A stretch of 64,000 bases of DNA from Halomonas sp. A11-A (GCF_003182195.1 NZ_QGTM01000008.1:61596-125595); one strand, 5' to 3'; shown: positions 49,384 to 58,270, counted from the stretch's first letter. The notes: generated by a model from the sequence alone, not told the origin. Translations and numbers: made by a program.

Positions 49384-50730
49384 ATGAAATACGAAACGCA
49401 GAAGGTGGCCTTGCCGTTCTTCATGCTGGCAATGGCACTATTCGCTCTACAGATCGTCTTCGGACTGGCGGCAGCGGCAGCCTACGTGTGGCCGCACTTC
49501 ATGTCCGAGGCCATGCCCTTCAACATTACCCGGACCAGCCACACCAACCTGCTGATCGTCTGGTTGCTGATCGGCTTCATGGGCTGCACCTACTACCTGA
49601 TGCCTGAAGAGGCAGAGCACGAGATCTACAGCCCCAACCTGGCCTACCTGCAGCTGGGCATCTTCGCCATTGCCGGCGCCGGGGCACTGATCAGCTACCA
49701 GTTCGGCATCCATGAGGGGCGTCACTACCTCGAGCAGCCGCTCTGGGCGAAGATCTTCATCACGATCTCGTTCCTGATGTTCCTGTTCAATACCAGCCTG
49801 ACCATGCTCAAGGGGCGCAAGACGGCCATCAACATGGTGCTGATGCTGGGCCTCTGGCTGGCCGCGGTGTTCTGGCTGTTCGCCTTCTACAACCCCGACA
49901 ACCTGGCGCTGGACAAGCTGTGGTGGTGGTGGATCGTCCACATCTGGGTGGAAGGCGTCTGGGAGCTGATCATGGCCTCCCTGCTCGGCTACCTGCTGAT
50001 CAAGATGACCGGCGTCGACCGCGAGATCATCGAGAAGTGGCTCTACGTCATCGTCGGCCTGGCGCTCTTCTCCGGCCTGCTGGGCACCGGTCACCACTAC
50101 TACTGGATCGGCACCCCCGGCTACTGGCAGCCCATCGGCAGCATCTTCTCCACCCTGGAGGTGATCCCGTTCTTTGCCATGGTGGTGTTCGCCTTCTACA
50201 TGTTCTGGAAGGGCAACCGCAACCACCCCAACAAGGCCGCCATGCTGTGGACCATGGGGTCAGCCGCCGTGGCCTTCTTCGGCGCCGGCGTCTGGGGCTT
50301 CATGCATACCCTGTCGTGGATCAACTACTACACCCACGGCACCCAGGTCACCGCGGCCCACGGCCACCTGGCCTTCTATGGCGCCTACGTGATGCTGATC
50401 ATGGGCATCATCACCTACGCCATGCCGCAGATCCGTCGCGTGCAGCCCTTCAATCAGGTGCTGAACATGTGGGCCTTCTGGATCATGACCTCCGCCATGT
50501 GGTTCATGACCTTCACCCTGACCTTCGCAGGCGTCGTCCAGACCCACCTGCAGCGGGTGCTCGGCATGAACTTCATGCAGGTCCAGGACCAGCTTGACCT
50601 CTTCTACATCATGCGTTTCAGCACCGGCATCTTCGTCGGCATCGCCGCGCTGATGTTCATCTACGCGGTCTTCGGGCCGGCGCGCGAGCAGGTGCCTGCC
50701 ACCAGCAAGCCGCTGACCGCTGCCGAGTAA
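49384..50730 (+). CDS. norB: Nitric oxide reductase subunit B (NorB)
   Basis: A 448-residue, 12-helix catalytic subunit that reduces 2 NO to N2O at a heme b3/FeB centre. Characteristic segments are SHTNLLIVWLLIGFMGCTYY, HIWVEGVWELIMASLLGYLL with the functional glutamates, LLGTGHHYYWIGTP with FeB histidines, HGTQVTAAHGHLAFYGAYVMLIMGIITYAM with the heme ligands. The length and absence of a fused cytochrome domain identify the cNor type, working with NorC. Confidence 0.97.
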   Translation: MKYETQKVALPFFMLAMALFALQIVFGLAAAAAYVWPHFMSEAMPFNITRTSHTNLLIVWLLIGFMGCTYYLMPEEAEHEIYSPNLAYLQLGIFAIAGAGALISYQFGIHEGRHYLEQPLWAKIFITISFLMFLFNTSLTMLKGRKTAINMVLMLGLWLAAVFWLFAFYNPDNLALDKLWWWWIVHIWVEGVWELIMASLLGYLLIKMTGVDREIIEKWLYVIVGLALFSGLLGTGHHYYWIGTPGYWQPIGSIFSTLEVIPFFAMVVFAFYMFWKGNRNHPNKAAMLWTMGSAAVAFFGAGVWGFMHTLSWINYYTHGTQVTAAHGHLAFYGAYVMLIMGIITYAMPQIRRVQPFNQVLNMWAFWIMTSAMWFMTFTLTFAGVVQTHLQRVLGMNFMQVQDQLDLFYIMRFSTGIFVGIAALMFIYAVFGPAREQVPATSKPLTAAE

Positions 50731-50791
50731 TGCCCCCGGCGGGCCGCGGCGGTCGCCGCGGCCCGCTTCCTTCCGGCTTATGGAGTGATTC

Positions 50792-51601
50792 ATGACCCAT
50801 ATCGCATCCCTGCCCGAGCTCGACCAGGAGGCGCCCTTCTACCAGCCGGTCGGCAACGAGTGCGCGCTGTTCGAGCAGGCGTACCGACAGCGTCTGCCGC
50901 TGCTGCTCAAGGGGCCGACCGGCTGCGGCAAGACCCGCTTCGTCAGCCACATGGCGGCCAAGCTGGGCCGCCCCTTGTTCACCGTTTCCTGCCACGACGA
51001 CCTCACTGCCGCCGACCTCACCGGGCGCTACCTGCTGCAGGGCGGCGAGACCCGCTGGGTCGACGGTCCGCTGACCCGCGCCGTGCGCGAAGGCGGCATC
51101 TGCTACCTCGACGAGGTGGTCGAGGCGCGCAAGGACGTCACCGTGGTGCTGCACCCGCTGACCGACGACCGTCGCCTGCTCCCCCTGGAGCGCACCGGGG
51201 AGCTCCTCGAGGCGCCGGACGATTTCATGCTGGTGGTCTCCTACAACCCCGGCTATCAGCACATTCTCAAGTCGCTCAAGCCGAGCACCCGTCAGCGCTT
51301 CGTGGCGATGTCGTTCGACTTCCCGCCGCCGCGGTTGGAGTGCGACATCGTCGCCCGCGAGAGCGGCCTTTCCCATGAACGCTGCGCCGCGCTGGTCAAC
51401 CTAGCCGGACGTCTGCGCGAGCTCAAGGGTCAGGATCTGGAAGAGGGCGTCTCCACCCGCTTGCTGGTCTACTGCGCCACCCTGATCAATGCCGGCATGC
51501 CGATTCTCGAGGCCACCCGCGCCACCCTGGTCGAGCCGCTCTCGGACGATCTGGACGTGCAGGAAGGGTTGTTGGAGTCGATTCGCGCCACTTTCGGCTG
51601 A
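50792..51601 (+). CDS. norQ: NO reductase activating AAA+ ATPase NorQ
   Basis: A 269-residue MoxR-class ATPase needed, with NorD, to insert FeB into NorB. Walker A is LKGPTGCGKTRFVSH, Walker B is GGICYLDEVVEARKDV, and the sensor region is FMLVVSYNPGYQH. The ATG follows TGGAGTGATTC. It is 61 bp after norB. Confidence 0.95.
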   Translation: MTHIASLPELDQEAPFYQPVGNECALFEQAYRQRLPLLLKGPTGCGKTRFVSHMAAKLGRPLFTVSCHDDLTAADLTGRYLLQGGETRWVDGPLTRAVREGGICYLDEVVEARKDVTVVLHPLTDDRRLLPLERTGELLEAPDDFMLVVSYNPGYQHILKSLKPSTRQRFVAMSFDFPPPRLECDIVARESGLSHERCAALVNLAGRLRELKGQDLEEGVSTRLLVYCATLINAGMPILEATRATLVEPLSDDLDVQEGLLESIRATFG

Positions 51602-51769
51602 ACATTCCACAGTGCGGGGCGAAGGGGGCAGGCCGAAGAGGAGGTTCTACGCCAGGGATGGCGTCGGTAGCGTACAGGGAAGTATTTACAGCGCCTCCTC
51701 GTAGGCCTGCCGCCGAATCAGCCCCAAACCACAGCGCCGGTCAGCGCCTTGTCGATCAGGAGGTCGCTC

Positions 51770-53707
51770 ATGCAGTTTCTCGAACTCGAGGAGTTCGTCG
51801 GTCGCCACTGGCACCGCTGGGCCTCCAGCGCGGCCAGCTACCAGCGCTATCCGGAAGCGGCCGTCACCATGGAGCGGATGCGCCACGTGCTCGGCGTGTT
51901 CTTCCGCGCCAGCGGCGGCGAGGCGGGCGTTGAAGTCGCCGCCATCATCGCGCGCAGCTCCAATCACCGCCTGTCGCTGCGTCAGCGGCTCGGCTTCGAC
52001 GATGAGGCCATCGACCAGGCCCGGCGCGACGAGGAGAACCTGCTGCTGCCGCCGCAGATCGATCTGTTCCCCGATGCCGAGCTCAATCGCGATCTCTACT
52101 TCTGGCTGGTGGCCTATCTGGCGGTGGCGCGCCAGCCCGAACAGCAGCGCGACCCGCTGCGCGCCGACCTGGCGCGCCTGCGCGAGGCGGTGCGCGCCCG
52201 CGACGCCGCGCTCGAACGCTTCCCCGGGCTGGCCGAGCGCTATCGCCGGCTGTGCCAGGCACTGCTGCTGGTGCGCCCGGCCCGCAAGCGCCTGCCGACC
52301 ATGGAGCTGGCGCTGGAGCAGACCCTGCGCGTGCTGCTCGGCGAAGCGCGGGAGCTGGAAGGCTGGGCCGCGGCCCTGCACCACGCCGTGATGCGGCCCG
52401 AGCTGTCGCTCGACGGCATCGGCGCGCCGCGCGGTTATCGTCCGCCGCTGCCGGTGCCGCTGTGGGGCCAGGTGGTCACTCTGGGGACCGGAGCGGGCCG
52501 CGACGAGAGCAGGGACGACCCCGAAGAGGGCGAGACCAACAGCGCCCAGACGGTGAGCGACGGCAAGCGCAAGGCCGAGCGCAAGCGCCAGGACCAGACC
52601 GAGCGCGACGATCCGCTGATCGCCAACCGCTTCGAGAAGATGCTCTCCTGGACCGAGATGGTGAACCTCAACCGCCTGGTCGAGGACAACGAGGACGAGG
52701 AAGCCAAGCGCGCCGCCGAGCAGATGGAGGAGATCATCCTCAGCCCGCACAAGCAGCGGGCGGCGACGCGCATCAAGGTCGACCTCGACCTGCCGCCGGA
52801 CGAGGCGCTGGGCGAGCGCCTGCGCGGCAAGCACACCTACCCCGAGTGGAACTACCGCAAGCAGATCTATCTGCCCGAACACTGCCTGGTGCACACCGAG
52901 CTTGCCAGCGAAGAGGGCGAGCAGTGGCAGCCCGATGCCGCTACCCAGCGGCGCATTCGCCGCGTACGCCGAGAGTTCGAGGCGCTGCGACCGCGACGCG
53001 AGACCCTGCGCGGCCAGTACGACGGCACCGAGCTCGACATGGACGCGGTGATCCGCTCGCGCTGCGACCTGGCCGCCACCGGCGAGTCCAGCGACCGCCT
53101 CTACATGACGGCCCGCGAGCAGGCCCGCGACCTGGCGGTGTCGATCCTGGTCGACGTCTCGCTCTCCACCGACGCCTGGCTGGAGGATCGCCGGGTGCTC
53201 GACGTAGCCAAGGAGGCGCTGTTGGTGCTGGGCCACGGCCTGGCCGGCTGCGGCGACGACTACGCCATCCACTGCTTCACCTCGCATCGGCGCCAGAAGG
53301 TGTGGGTCAACACGCTCAAGACCTTCGACGAGGCCATGAACGAACGGGTGGCAAGACGCATCTCGGCGCTCAAGCCCGGCCACTACACCCGCATGGGGCC
53401 GGCGATCCGACACGTGACCAAGGAGCTCTCCGAACGGCCCAACCGGCACCGGCTGCTGCTGCTGCTCACCGACGGCAAGCCCAACGACACCGACTACTAC
53501 GAGGGCCGCTACGGCATCGAGGACACCCGCCGGGCGGTGCTCGAGGCGCGCCAGCATGAGGTGCGCGTGTTTGGCGTGACCATCGACAGCGAGGCGCACC
53601 AGTACGTGTCGCACCTGTTCGGCCGCGGCAGCTATGCCATCGTCAACCGGCCGGAGCACCTGTCGCTGGCGCTGCCGGGTATCTACCGTCAAATCATAGG
53701 TAACTAG
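51770..53707 (+). CDS. norD: NO reductase activation protein NorD (VWA domain)
   Basis: A 645-residue cytoplasmic partner of NorQ. The N-terminal two thirds is helical and charged (including a Glu/Asp/Lys-rich linker around DDPEEGETNSAQ). The C-terminal von Willebrand A domain carries the MIDAS residues in ILVDVSLSTDAWLE, with later metal residues in HYTRMGPAIRH and LLTDGKPNDTDYY. The ATG at 51770 follows AGGAGG; a TTG 21 bp upstream is not needed. It is separated from norQ by 168 bp with no evident promoter. Confidence 0.94.
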   Translation: MQFLELEEFVGRHWHRWASSAASYQRYPEAAVTMERMRHVLGVFFRASGGEAGVEVAAIIARSSNHRLSLRQRLGFDDEAIDQARRDEENLLLPPQIDLFPDAELNRDLYFWLVAYLAVARQPEQQRDPLRADLARLREAVRARDAALERFPGLAERYRRLCQALLLVRPARKRLPTMELALEQTLRVLLGEARELEGWAAALHHAVMRPELSLDGIGAPRGYRPPLPVPLWGQVVTLGTGAGRDESRDDPEEGETNSAQTVSDGKRKAERKRQDQTERDDPLIANRFEKMLSWTEMVNLNRLVEDNEDEEAKRAAEQMEEIILSPHKQRAATRIKVDLDLPPDEALGERLRGKHTYPEWNYRKQIYLPEHCLVHTELASEEGEQWQPDAATQRRIRRVRREFEALRPRRETLRGQYDGTELDMDAVIRSRCDLAATGESSDRLYMTAREQARDLAVSILVDVSLSTDAWLEDRRVLDVAKEALLVLGHGLAGCGDDYAIHCFTSHRRQKVWVNTLKTFDEAMNERVARRISALKPGHYTRMGPAIRHVTKELSERPNRHRLLLLLTDGKPNDTDYYEGRYGIEDTRRAVLEARQHEVRVFGVTIDSEAHQYVSHLFGRGSYAIVNRPEHLSLALPGIYRQIIGN

Positions 53708-53718
53708 GGGGAGTGAAG

Positions 53719-53925
53719 ATGACAGTCAACCGTCCCGCCATTGCCCTGAGCCTCGGCCTGCTGGCCGCCTTCGCGGTGATCACCCCGTTGGCCTGGGTGA
53801 TCAACACCCAGGACTGGGGCATCCTGATGATGTTCGTTGCCCCCTTCGCCGTCTACGGCCTGATCCGCCTGGCCCGGCGGCTGGCCGAGTGGGCTGGGGT
53901 AGGACCACCTCCTCCCACCTACTGA
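53719..53925 (+). CDS. Small two-helix membrane protein after norD
   Basis: A 68-residue hydrophobic protein with two predicted membrane helices (AIALSLGLLAAFAVITPLAWVI and GILMMFVAPFAVYGLIRLA) and a Pro-rich end (GVGPPPPTY). The ATG at 53719 follows AGGGGGAG at proper spacing, which decides against a GTG 6 bp upstream. It starts 11 bp after norD, so it is the last gene of the nor operon. No family is recognised; a role in Nor assembly is only suggested by position. Confidence 0.7.
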   Translation: MTVNRPAIALSLGLLAAFAVITPLAWVINTQDWGILMMFVAPFAVYGLIRLARRLAEWAGVGPPPPTY

Positions 53926-53945
53926 CCCCGCCGTCACTACCACGC

Positions 53946-53980
53946 AAACGGCGCCGCTATCCCCGATAGCGGCGCCGTTT
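53946..53980 (+). terminator. Bidirectional terminator between the nor operon and norEF
   Basis: A 16-bp perfect stem (AAACGGCGCCGCTATC and its complement) with a CCC loop; A-run on one side and T-run on the other make it a good intrinsic terminator for both convergent operons. Confidence 0.85.
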
Positions 53981-54005
53981 CGTTCACTTCTCTCGAGGAC
54001 GAAGG

Positions 54006-54317
54006 CTAGGCTAACTGGGCGACAAGATAACCGGACCCCACCAGCACCAGCGTGGCCAGCACCAGCCCGACGAAGGCACCGCGCCAGGCCGGCGAAGCGT
54101 CGGCCAGACCCAGGTACACCATCAGCACCCGGTGCGCCTTGAAGAAGGTGGTGGCCAGCAGCAGGCCCGCCGACCACAGCGGCAGGGCGGCCAGACGGGC
54201 ATCGCCGCCGAGCCGGGCGGAGAGCATGGCGACCAGCGTCAGCCCCATCAGCACCGCCCAGGTAATCAGCAGCCGGCGGGTGGCGGCATCGCGAAAGGCG
54301 TCTTGCATGGCGCGCAT
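54006..54317 (-). CDS. norF: NorF-like/cytochrome oxidase subunit IV-like membrane protein
   Basis: A 103-residue, three-helix membrane protein (LLITWAVLMGLTLVAMLSARLGG, ALPLWSAGLLLATTFFKAHRVLMVYLGL, AFVGLVLATLVLVGSGYLVAQL). The KAHRVLMVYLGL segment is that of the CyoD/COX4-like family to which NorF belongs. It starts 4 bp after norE on the same strand. NorEF raise NO reductase activity in other denitrifiers. The symbol rests on family and context. Confidence 0.8.
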   Translation of the reverse strand: MRAMQDAFRDAATRRLLITWAVLMGLTLVAMLSARLGGDARLAALPLWSAGLLLATTFFKAHRVLMVYLGLADASPAWRGAFVGLVLATLVLVGSGYLVAQLA

Positions 54318-54321
54318 GGGC

Positions 54322-54912
54322 TCACCTCAGCAGGTAGATGATCGGGTAGAGCAGGATCCAGATCAGATCGACCATGTGCCAGAAGGCCGCGGCGGTCTCC
54401 ACGTTGTCGTGGGAGATGCGCCAGGCCACCAGGGCGATCAGCCCCAGGCCGAACAGCACGTGGGCGAAGTGGAAGCCGGTCAGCAGGTAGTAGAAGGTGA
54501 AGAAGGTGTTGGTCTCGGGTGCGAGCCCCTGGCCGAGCTTGTCGGCATACTCCACTACCTTGACCACGCAGAACACCACGCCCAGGGCGAAGGCCGCTCC
54601 CAGCCACTGGCGGCAGCGCCGTATCCTGCCCTGGGTGATGGCCTGTACCGCCAGGGCGGCGAACAGCCCGCTGGTCAGCAGCACCATGGTGTTGATGCCG
54701 CCGATCACCGGATCGAGCAACTGCTGGGAGGCGTCGAAGACCTCGCGCTCGCCGGCCCGCAGCCAGGCGAACAGGCCGAAAAAGGCGGCGAACACCACGA
54801 TCTCGCTGAGGATCAGCACCCACATCAGCGGATTGCCGGGCAGCGCCGCCAGCGGTCCCCAGCCAGGGTTGGGCAGCGGCCGCGGCTGAGACAGCTCGTG
54901 ACGGTTCGCCAC
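54322..54912 (-). CDS. norE: NorE, cytochrome c oxidase subunit III-like protein
   Basis: A 196-residue protein with five helices of the heme-copper oxidase subunit III family. Motifs are GNPLMWVLILSEIVVFAAFFGLFAWLRA, INTMVLLTSGLFAALAV, FFTFYYLLTGFHFAHVLFGL and FWHMVDLIWILLYPIIYLL. The length matches NorE rather than true CoxC. The start is GTG at 54912, in a TGAGTG overlap with the stop of the preceding gene, suggesting coupling. Confidence 0.88.
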   Translation of the reverse strand: MANRHELSQPRPLPNPGWGPLAALPGNPLMWVLILSEIVVFAAFFGLFAWLRAGEREVFDASQQLLDPVIGGINTMVLLTSGLFAALAVQAITQGRIRRCRQWLGAAFALGVVFCVVKVVEYADKLGQGLAPETNTFFTFYYLLTGFHFAHVLFGLGLIALVAWRISHDNVETAAAFWHMVDLIWILLYPIIYLLR

Positions 54913-55476
54913 TCAGCGCTCCGGGGCGACGGGCGTGCGCTCGAATTCGGCGCGAACCGCCGGCGTGGTCAGCTTCCAGCCGGCCCAGGCGAACAGCACC
55001 ACCAGCGCGGTGGCCACCATGATCAGCACCGAAAGGGCGCCGATCAGGCCCGCCACCGACTCCTCGTAGCGGGCCATTTCGCCGGCCGCATCGGCCATGA
55101 AGCCGAAGGTCAGCGGGGTCAGGGCGGCGCCGCCCAGCACGCCGACGAAGCCGGCCGCCATCAGGCCGAGAAAAGCCGGCCGCGCCCAGCGCCGACGCTG
55201 CAGCAGCGCTACGGAGAGCGCCAGGGTCACGGCGGCGCCCACCATCAGTAGGCCGGCCACGGTATTGCTGCGCTCGATCAGCCAGGCCACCCCGCCGGTG
55301 AGCCCACCGCTGCCGGTTTCGACGCCCAGCGAGGCGACCAGCGCCTCGCGGGGCAGTAGCGGCAGGGTGAGCAGCGCCACGGTCAGCGTGGAGAACGCAA
55401 TGAAGCCCCAAGCCAGGCCGCTGACGGCAGCGGAGCGTGTCGGCGACAGTGGCAGGGTGGAGGTGGCGGTAGTCAT
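54913..55476 (-). CDS. Four-helix membrane protein of the norEF operon
   Basis: I do not recognise a named family. The 187-residue product has four hydrophobic helices (AWGFIAFSTLTVALLTLPLL, VAGLLMVGAAVTLALSVALL, AFLGLMAAGFVGVLGGAALTPL, GALSVLIMVATALVVLFAWAGW). The ATG at 55476 follows GGGAGCTCGCCG. It is coupled to norE and starts 14 bp after the preceding gene, so all four minus-strand genes form one unit. Involvement in NO reductase assembly is an inference. Confidence 0.72.
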   Translation of the reverse strand: MTTATSTLPLSPTRSAAVSGLAWGFIAFSTLTVALLTLPLLPREALVASLGVETGSGGLTGGVAWLIERSNTVAGLLMVGAAVTLALSVALLQRRRWARPAFLGLMAAGFVGVLGGAALTPLTFGFMADAAGEMARYEESVAGLIGALSVLIMVATALVVLFAWAGWKLTTPAVRAEFERTPVAPER

Positions 55477-55490
55477 CGGCGAGCTCCCAA

Positions 55491-55937
55491 TCAGTCTTCC
55501 AGTGACACCTTGGCGCCGCCGAACAGCAGGCTGCGCGGGTCGTCGATGGCACGGTCGTTCAGCAAACGGTTGATCCCCACGCCGCTGCGACCGATGGTCC
55601 AGGCCAGGCAGGCGGTGAAGAAACCGTAGCCCAGCACCCAGGAAGCCCAGGAGGGGGCGCCGATCAGGCCCAGCAGGTACCAGGCGGCCAGCACCGCCCC
55701 ACCGGCCAGGGCACCCAGCCAGAAGGTACGGATCTGGAACAGCAAATGGCTTTCCACCCATTCCGCATTGCGGCGACGGCGAAGGTGGGCGATCAGCACG
55801 CCGATGGGTGCGGTGACCACCGCCATGATGCTGCCCAGGTAGAGCACGTAGACGACGGCGGCCAGAGCCCGGCCTCGCGTATCGAGCGGCGCTGCGGCCG
55901 TGTCGGCTGGCGCATTGGAGTACGAGATGGTGGACAT
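55491..55937 (-). CDS. DUF4870-like membrane protein heading the norEF operon
   Basis: A 148-residue membrane protein with about four helices (LAAVVYVLYLGSIMAVVTAPIGVLIAHL, AEWVESHLLFQIRTFWLGALAGGAVLAAWYLLGL, SWVLGYGFFTACLAWTIGRSG). The pattern of a helix pair around WxxSHxxFQIRTF resembles the DUF4870 / TIM-barrel-free small membrane family. The ATG at 55937 follows GGGAGCGATG-type sequence. It lies directly downstream of a paired NsrR-type and FNR-type promoter, so the whole norEF unit is NO-controlled. Confidence 0.72.
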   Translation of the reverse strand: MSTISYSNAPADTAAAPLDTRGRALAAVVYVLYLGSIMAVVTAPIGVLIAHLRRRRNAEWVESHLLFQIRTFWLGALAGGAVLAAWYLLGLIGAPSWASWVLGYGFFTACLAWTIGRSGVGINRLLNDRAIDDPRSLLFGGAKVSLED

Positions 55938-55965
55938 CGCTCCCTCCCGTGGGTGTGGCGAGTGA

Positions 55966-55988
55966 AAGAAATATTCATGCTGCATGTT
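55966..55988 (-). promoter_or_regulatory. NsrR-type operator of the norEF operon
   Basis: Right half TGCATGTT is good and the left half AAGAAATATT is weak. It falls at about +1 to +23 of the start predicted from the FNR-type box, the same layout as norC. Confidence 0.6.
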
Positions 55989-56023
55989 AATGGCCACTAT
56001 GCCCTGAGCGCCGATGGCTGTCC

Positions 56024-56037
56024 TTGCCTTGGGTCAA
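56024..56037 (-). promoter_or_regulatory. FNR/DNR-type box of the norEF operon
   Basis: TTGCCTTGGGTCAA (9 of 10). A CATAGT -10-like element at 55996-56001 (minus strand) gives spacing near -41.5. The rest of the gap 56038-56269 shows no gene, repeat or box. Confidence 0.6.
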
Positions 56038-56269
56038 TGCTGGGCCGTTTCGGTTTGGGATTCGGCGGGACGGTTTAGCGTGTCAATAAGGCTAAAATTT
56101 CATTCAGCCTGCCGGTAACGCTTCTAACCCGTTACGACACTCAGAATTTGCGGCCAAGCCATCACGCCCCGCCATATTGGCGCAGGGAGGCCGGTGCCAG
56201 TCCGTTGCTGAGCAATATCAACCGTCTAACTGGTGGGCAACGTCGCGGCGGAACTCAGCGGTGGTGGAG

Positions 56270-56893
56270 TCAGGTTTTTTTGTAGGCTGCAAGCATAATG
56301 GCCGCGATTATAAAAAAAGAACCAAATGCGCGATTCATAAATTGAATTCTTGATGTGGAGTTGATAAATCGCTTTAGTTGGCTGGCCAGTTCTGCATAGC
56401 AGAACATGACGATTATATCTACAGCGAGGAGTGTTCCTCCCATTATAAGGAGCTGGGAAATATGAGATGACGAACTGCTGTTGGATAGGAACTGGGGGAA
56501 AAGAGCGACTAGGAACACAGTGGCTTTAGGGTTGGTTAAATTGACGAAGAAAGATTTCCAGAACTGCTTCTTTTTTGTGTTCTCATCATTATTGATGTTG
56601 CCCAATGAGCTAGGTGATCTCCACTTCTGAACGCCTAGCCAAATTAGATATGCAACGCCCATCCACTTAATAAATGAAAATATTGTGGTGGATGATGCTA
56701 AGACTGCTCCAATCCCAATAGCAACTGCTAGAATTTGTATGCCATACCCAAGCTGCAGTCCCAATATGGTTGGGAGGGCGGATTTAACACCATTGTTAAT
56801 GCCGCTGTTAATCGTGTTGATAGCTCCTGCACCAGGAGATATGCTAACAAAAAACGAAGCCATTAGAAAAGTCAGCCAAACACCAAGAGTCAT
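56270..56893 (-). CDS. LysE/RhtB family amino-acid exporter
   Basis: A 207-residue inner-membrane exporter with six helices. The family pattern is WLTFLMASFFVSISPGAGA with the N-terminal SPGAG, then GLQLGYGIQILAVAIGIGA, IKWMGVAYLIWLGVQKW and SFFVNLTNPKATVFLVALFPQFL. The substrate is unknown. Base composition is clearly AT-richer than the nor genes (Asn/Lys/Ile codons ending in A/T), which marks the start of the accessory tail and suggests acquisition by transfer. GGAG precedes the ATG at good spacing. Confidence 0.9.
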   Translation of the reverse strand: MTLGVWLTFLMASFFVSISPGAGAINTINSGINNGVKSALPTILGLQLGYGIQILAVAIGIGAVLASSTTIFSFIKWMGVAYLIWLGVQKWRSPSSLGNINNDENTKKKQFWKSFFVNLTNPKATVFLVALFPQFLSNSSSSSHISQLLIMGGTLLAVDIIVMFCYAELASQLKRFINSTSRIQFMNRAFGSFFIIAAIMLAAYKKT

Positions 56894-57170
56894 CGTTATC
56901 TCCGTCGAGTTAAAAATTAAAATATTATTCCTGCTCGGCCTTGCAGAAGACAGCCAATTATAACATGTTTTTGTTACAAATTTGAGTCAGTGATTACTAG
57001 TCTTAATTCCTTTCGTAATTCAGTTTGGATATGTGCGAAGGAAGAACTACAGAGCGGCCCCGTAGCTGGACGCCCATCGGCACCGCCTTGCGCAACCCGG
57101 AGCGGGAGATCCAGGTCACCTAGTGGAGCCGGAAGGACTGACGGCCTGAATGCCCTCAGAGGAGCTAATC

Positions 57171-57326
57171 ATGGCAACTCGGTGTGTTACCCCTCTCACG
57201 GGATATGAAATGATTGCTGAGGGCTTTTGCTATCAAGGTAAATGCCTCACCTAATGTCGCTTATCAGAAAAACTCTTATCGGAGATTCAGGGCAATGATG
57301 AAAATAAAGTCAGCGAGATGATCTGA
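57171..57326 (+). pseudogene. Micro-gene with an in-frame stop (about 51 residues if read through)
   Basis: An ATG with a strong AGAGGAG site encodes MATRCVTPLTGYEMIAEGFC and seven more residues to a TAA at 57252-57254. The same frame continues without shift as CRLSEKLLSEIQGNDENK to a TGA at 57324-57326. The tail is amphipathic and protein-like. It may be a short gene broken by a nonsense change. No family is recognised. The rest of the 551-bp gap (56894-57444) is mosaic in composition, with a GC-rich patch near 57050-57150, and shows nothing else. Confidence 0.3.
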
Positions 57327-57444
57327 TGCAGTTTTATACAGATTAAAAGTGGCTTTCTTGGAGGGAGGCGTCAAGCATCGACGGGCTCTTATCTTGCTCA
57401 GCACCGGTGGGCACTAGCTTAAGCGATATATCGAGGCCCTAAGT

Positions 57445-58248
57445 TTATTTGTCATTGAGTATGCTAAAAAGCTTATCATGCTGGTTCGGTTTGGCTACTA
57501 ACAAGCTATTCCACTGAGCAGGGTTTGGGTTGCAAGAAAGGTCGGTGACCTTGCATCCTGCCTCTCGTGCTATGACGATTCCTGCCGCAATGTCCCATAG
57601 ATCCAGTCGCGCGCCCTGAGACCAAAAAGCGTCAAACCGGCCGAGGCCAGTATATGCAATCTCGAGTGCGGCAGAGCCTGGGCTGCGAATCCCGGCCACG
57701 CGGGGCATCAGGGCGGAGAGTTGTCGCTGGCTCGTCTCGCAGTCGCCCTTGCCGTGATAAGGCAGGCATGTACCGACCAGCATCTCAGTGAGAGGACGAG
57801 CTGGTAAAATGGGTATCCGCTGCGATCCCTTATAAGCCCCTTGGCCGCGGATGGCCCAGAGCATCTCGTCCAGTAGTGGCTGATAGACCACCCCGTGAGT
57901 CAGGGCCTCGCCCTGGCGTACTGCTATAGAGACAGAGAAGTGAGGCACGCGATGCAGGAAGTTATTGGTGCCGTCGAGCGGGTCGATGATTACCGTAAGG
58001 TCGCTGTCGCCGGCCGGGGTGGCGCCGGTTTCCTCTGCGAGAAAGCCCACCTCGGGGTGGGCGCGTCGGATGGTTTCAATGATGGCATGTTCAGCCGCCT
58101 GGTCGTAGTGGGTCACGAAATCCGAGGCGCCCTTGCACTCAAAATCGATGGCTCCAACGGTCTGGTAACCCTCGTGGAGGAGTTCACCGGCCGCCCGGGC
58201 AGCTTGCTGCAGGGTGTCGATTAGGATAGTGGTGGTCGATTTGGTCAT
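57445..58248 (-). CDS. Inositol monophosphatase family protein
   Basis: A 267-residue cytoplasmic Mg-dependent sugar- or inositol-phosphatase. Metal-site motifs are GFLAEETGA, VIIDPLDGTNNFLHRVPHFSVSIA and LDLWDIAAGIVIAREAGCKV. The LWDIAAG form replaces the more usual AWDxAAG. The substrate could be inositol-, histidinol- or another phosphate ester. It is the last gene of the PhnDCEE-type unit, 22 bp after a small gene, suggesting it processes an imported organophosphate. Confidence 0.88.
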   Translation of the reverse strand: MTKSTTTILIDTLQQAARAAGELLHEGYQTVGAIDFECKGASDFVTHYDQAAEHAIIETIRRAHPEVGFLAEETGATPAGDSDLTVIIDPLDGTNNFLHRVPHFSVSIAVRQGEALTHGVVYQPLLDEMLWAIRGQGAYKGSQRIPILPARPLTEMLVGTCLPYHGKGDCETSQRQLSALMPRVAGIRSPGSAALEIAYTGLGRFDAFWSQGARLDLWDIAAGIVIAREAGCKVTDLSCNPNPAQWNSLLVAKPNQHDKLFSILNDK

Positions 58249-58270
58249 GCTTGGTCTCCTGGGAGGCGCG

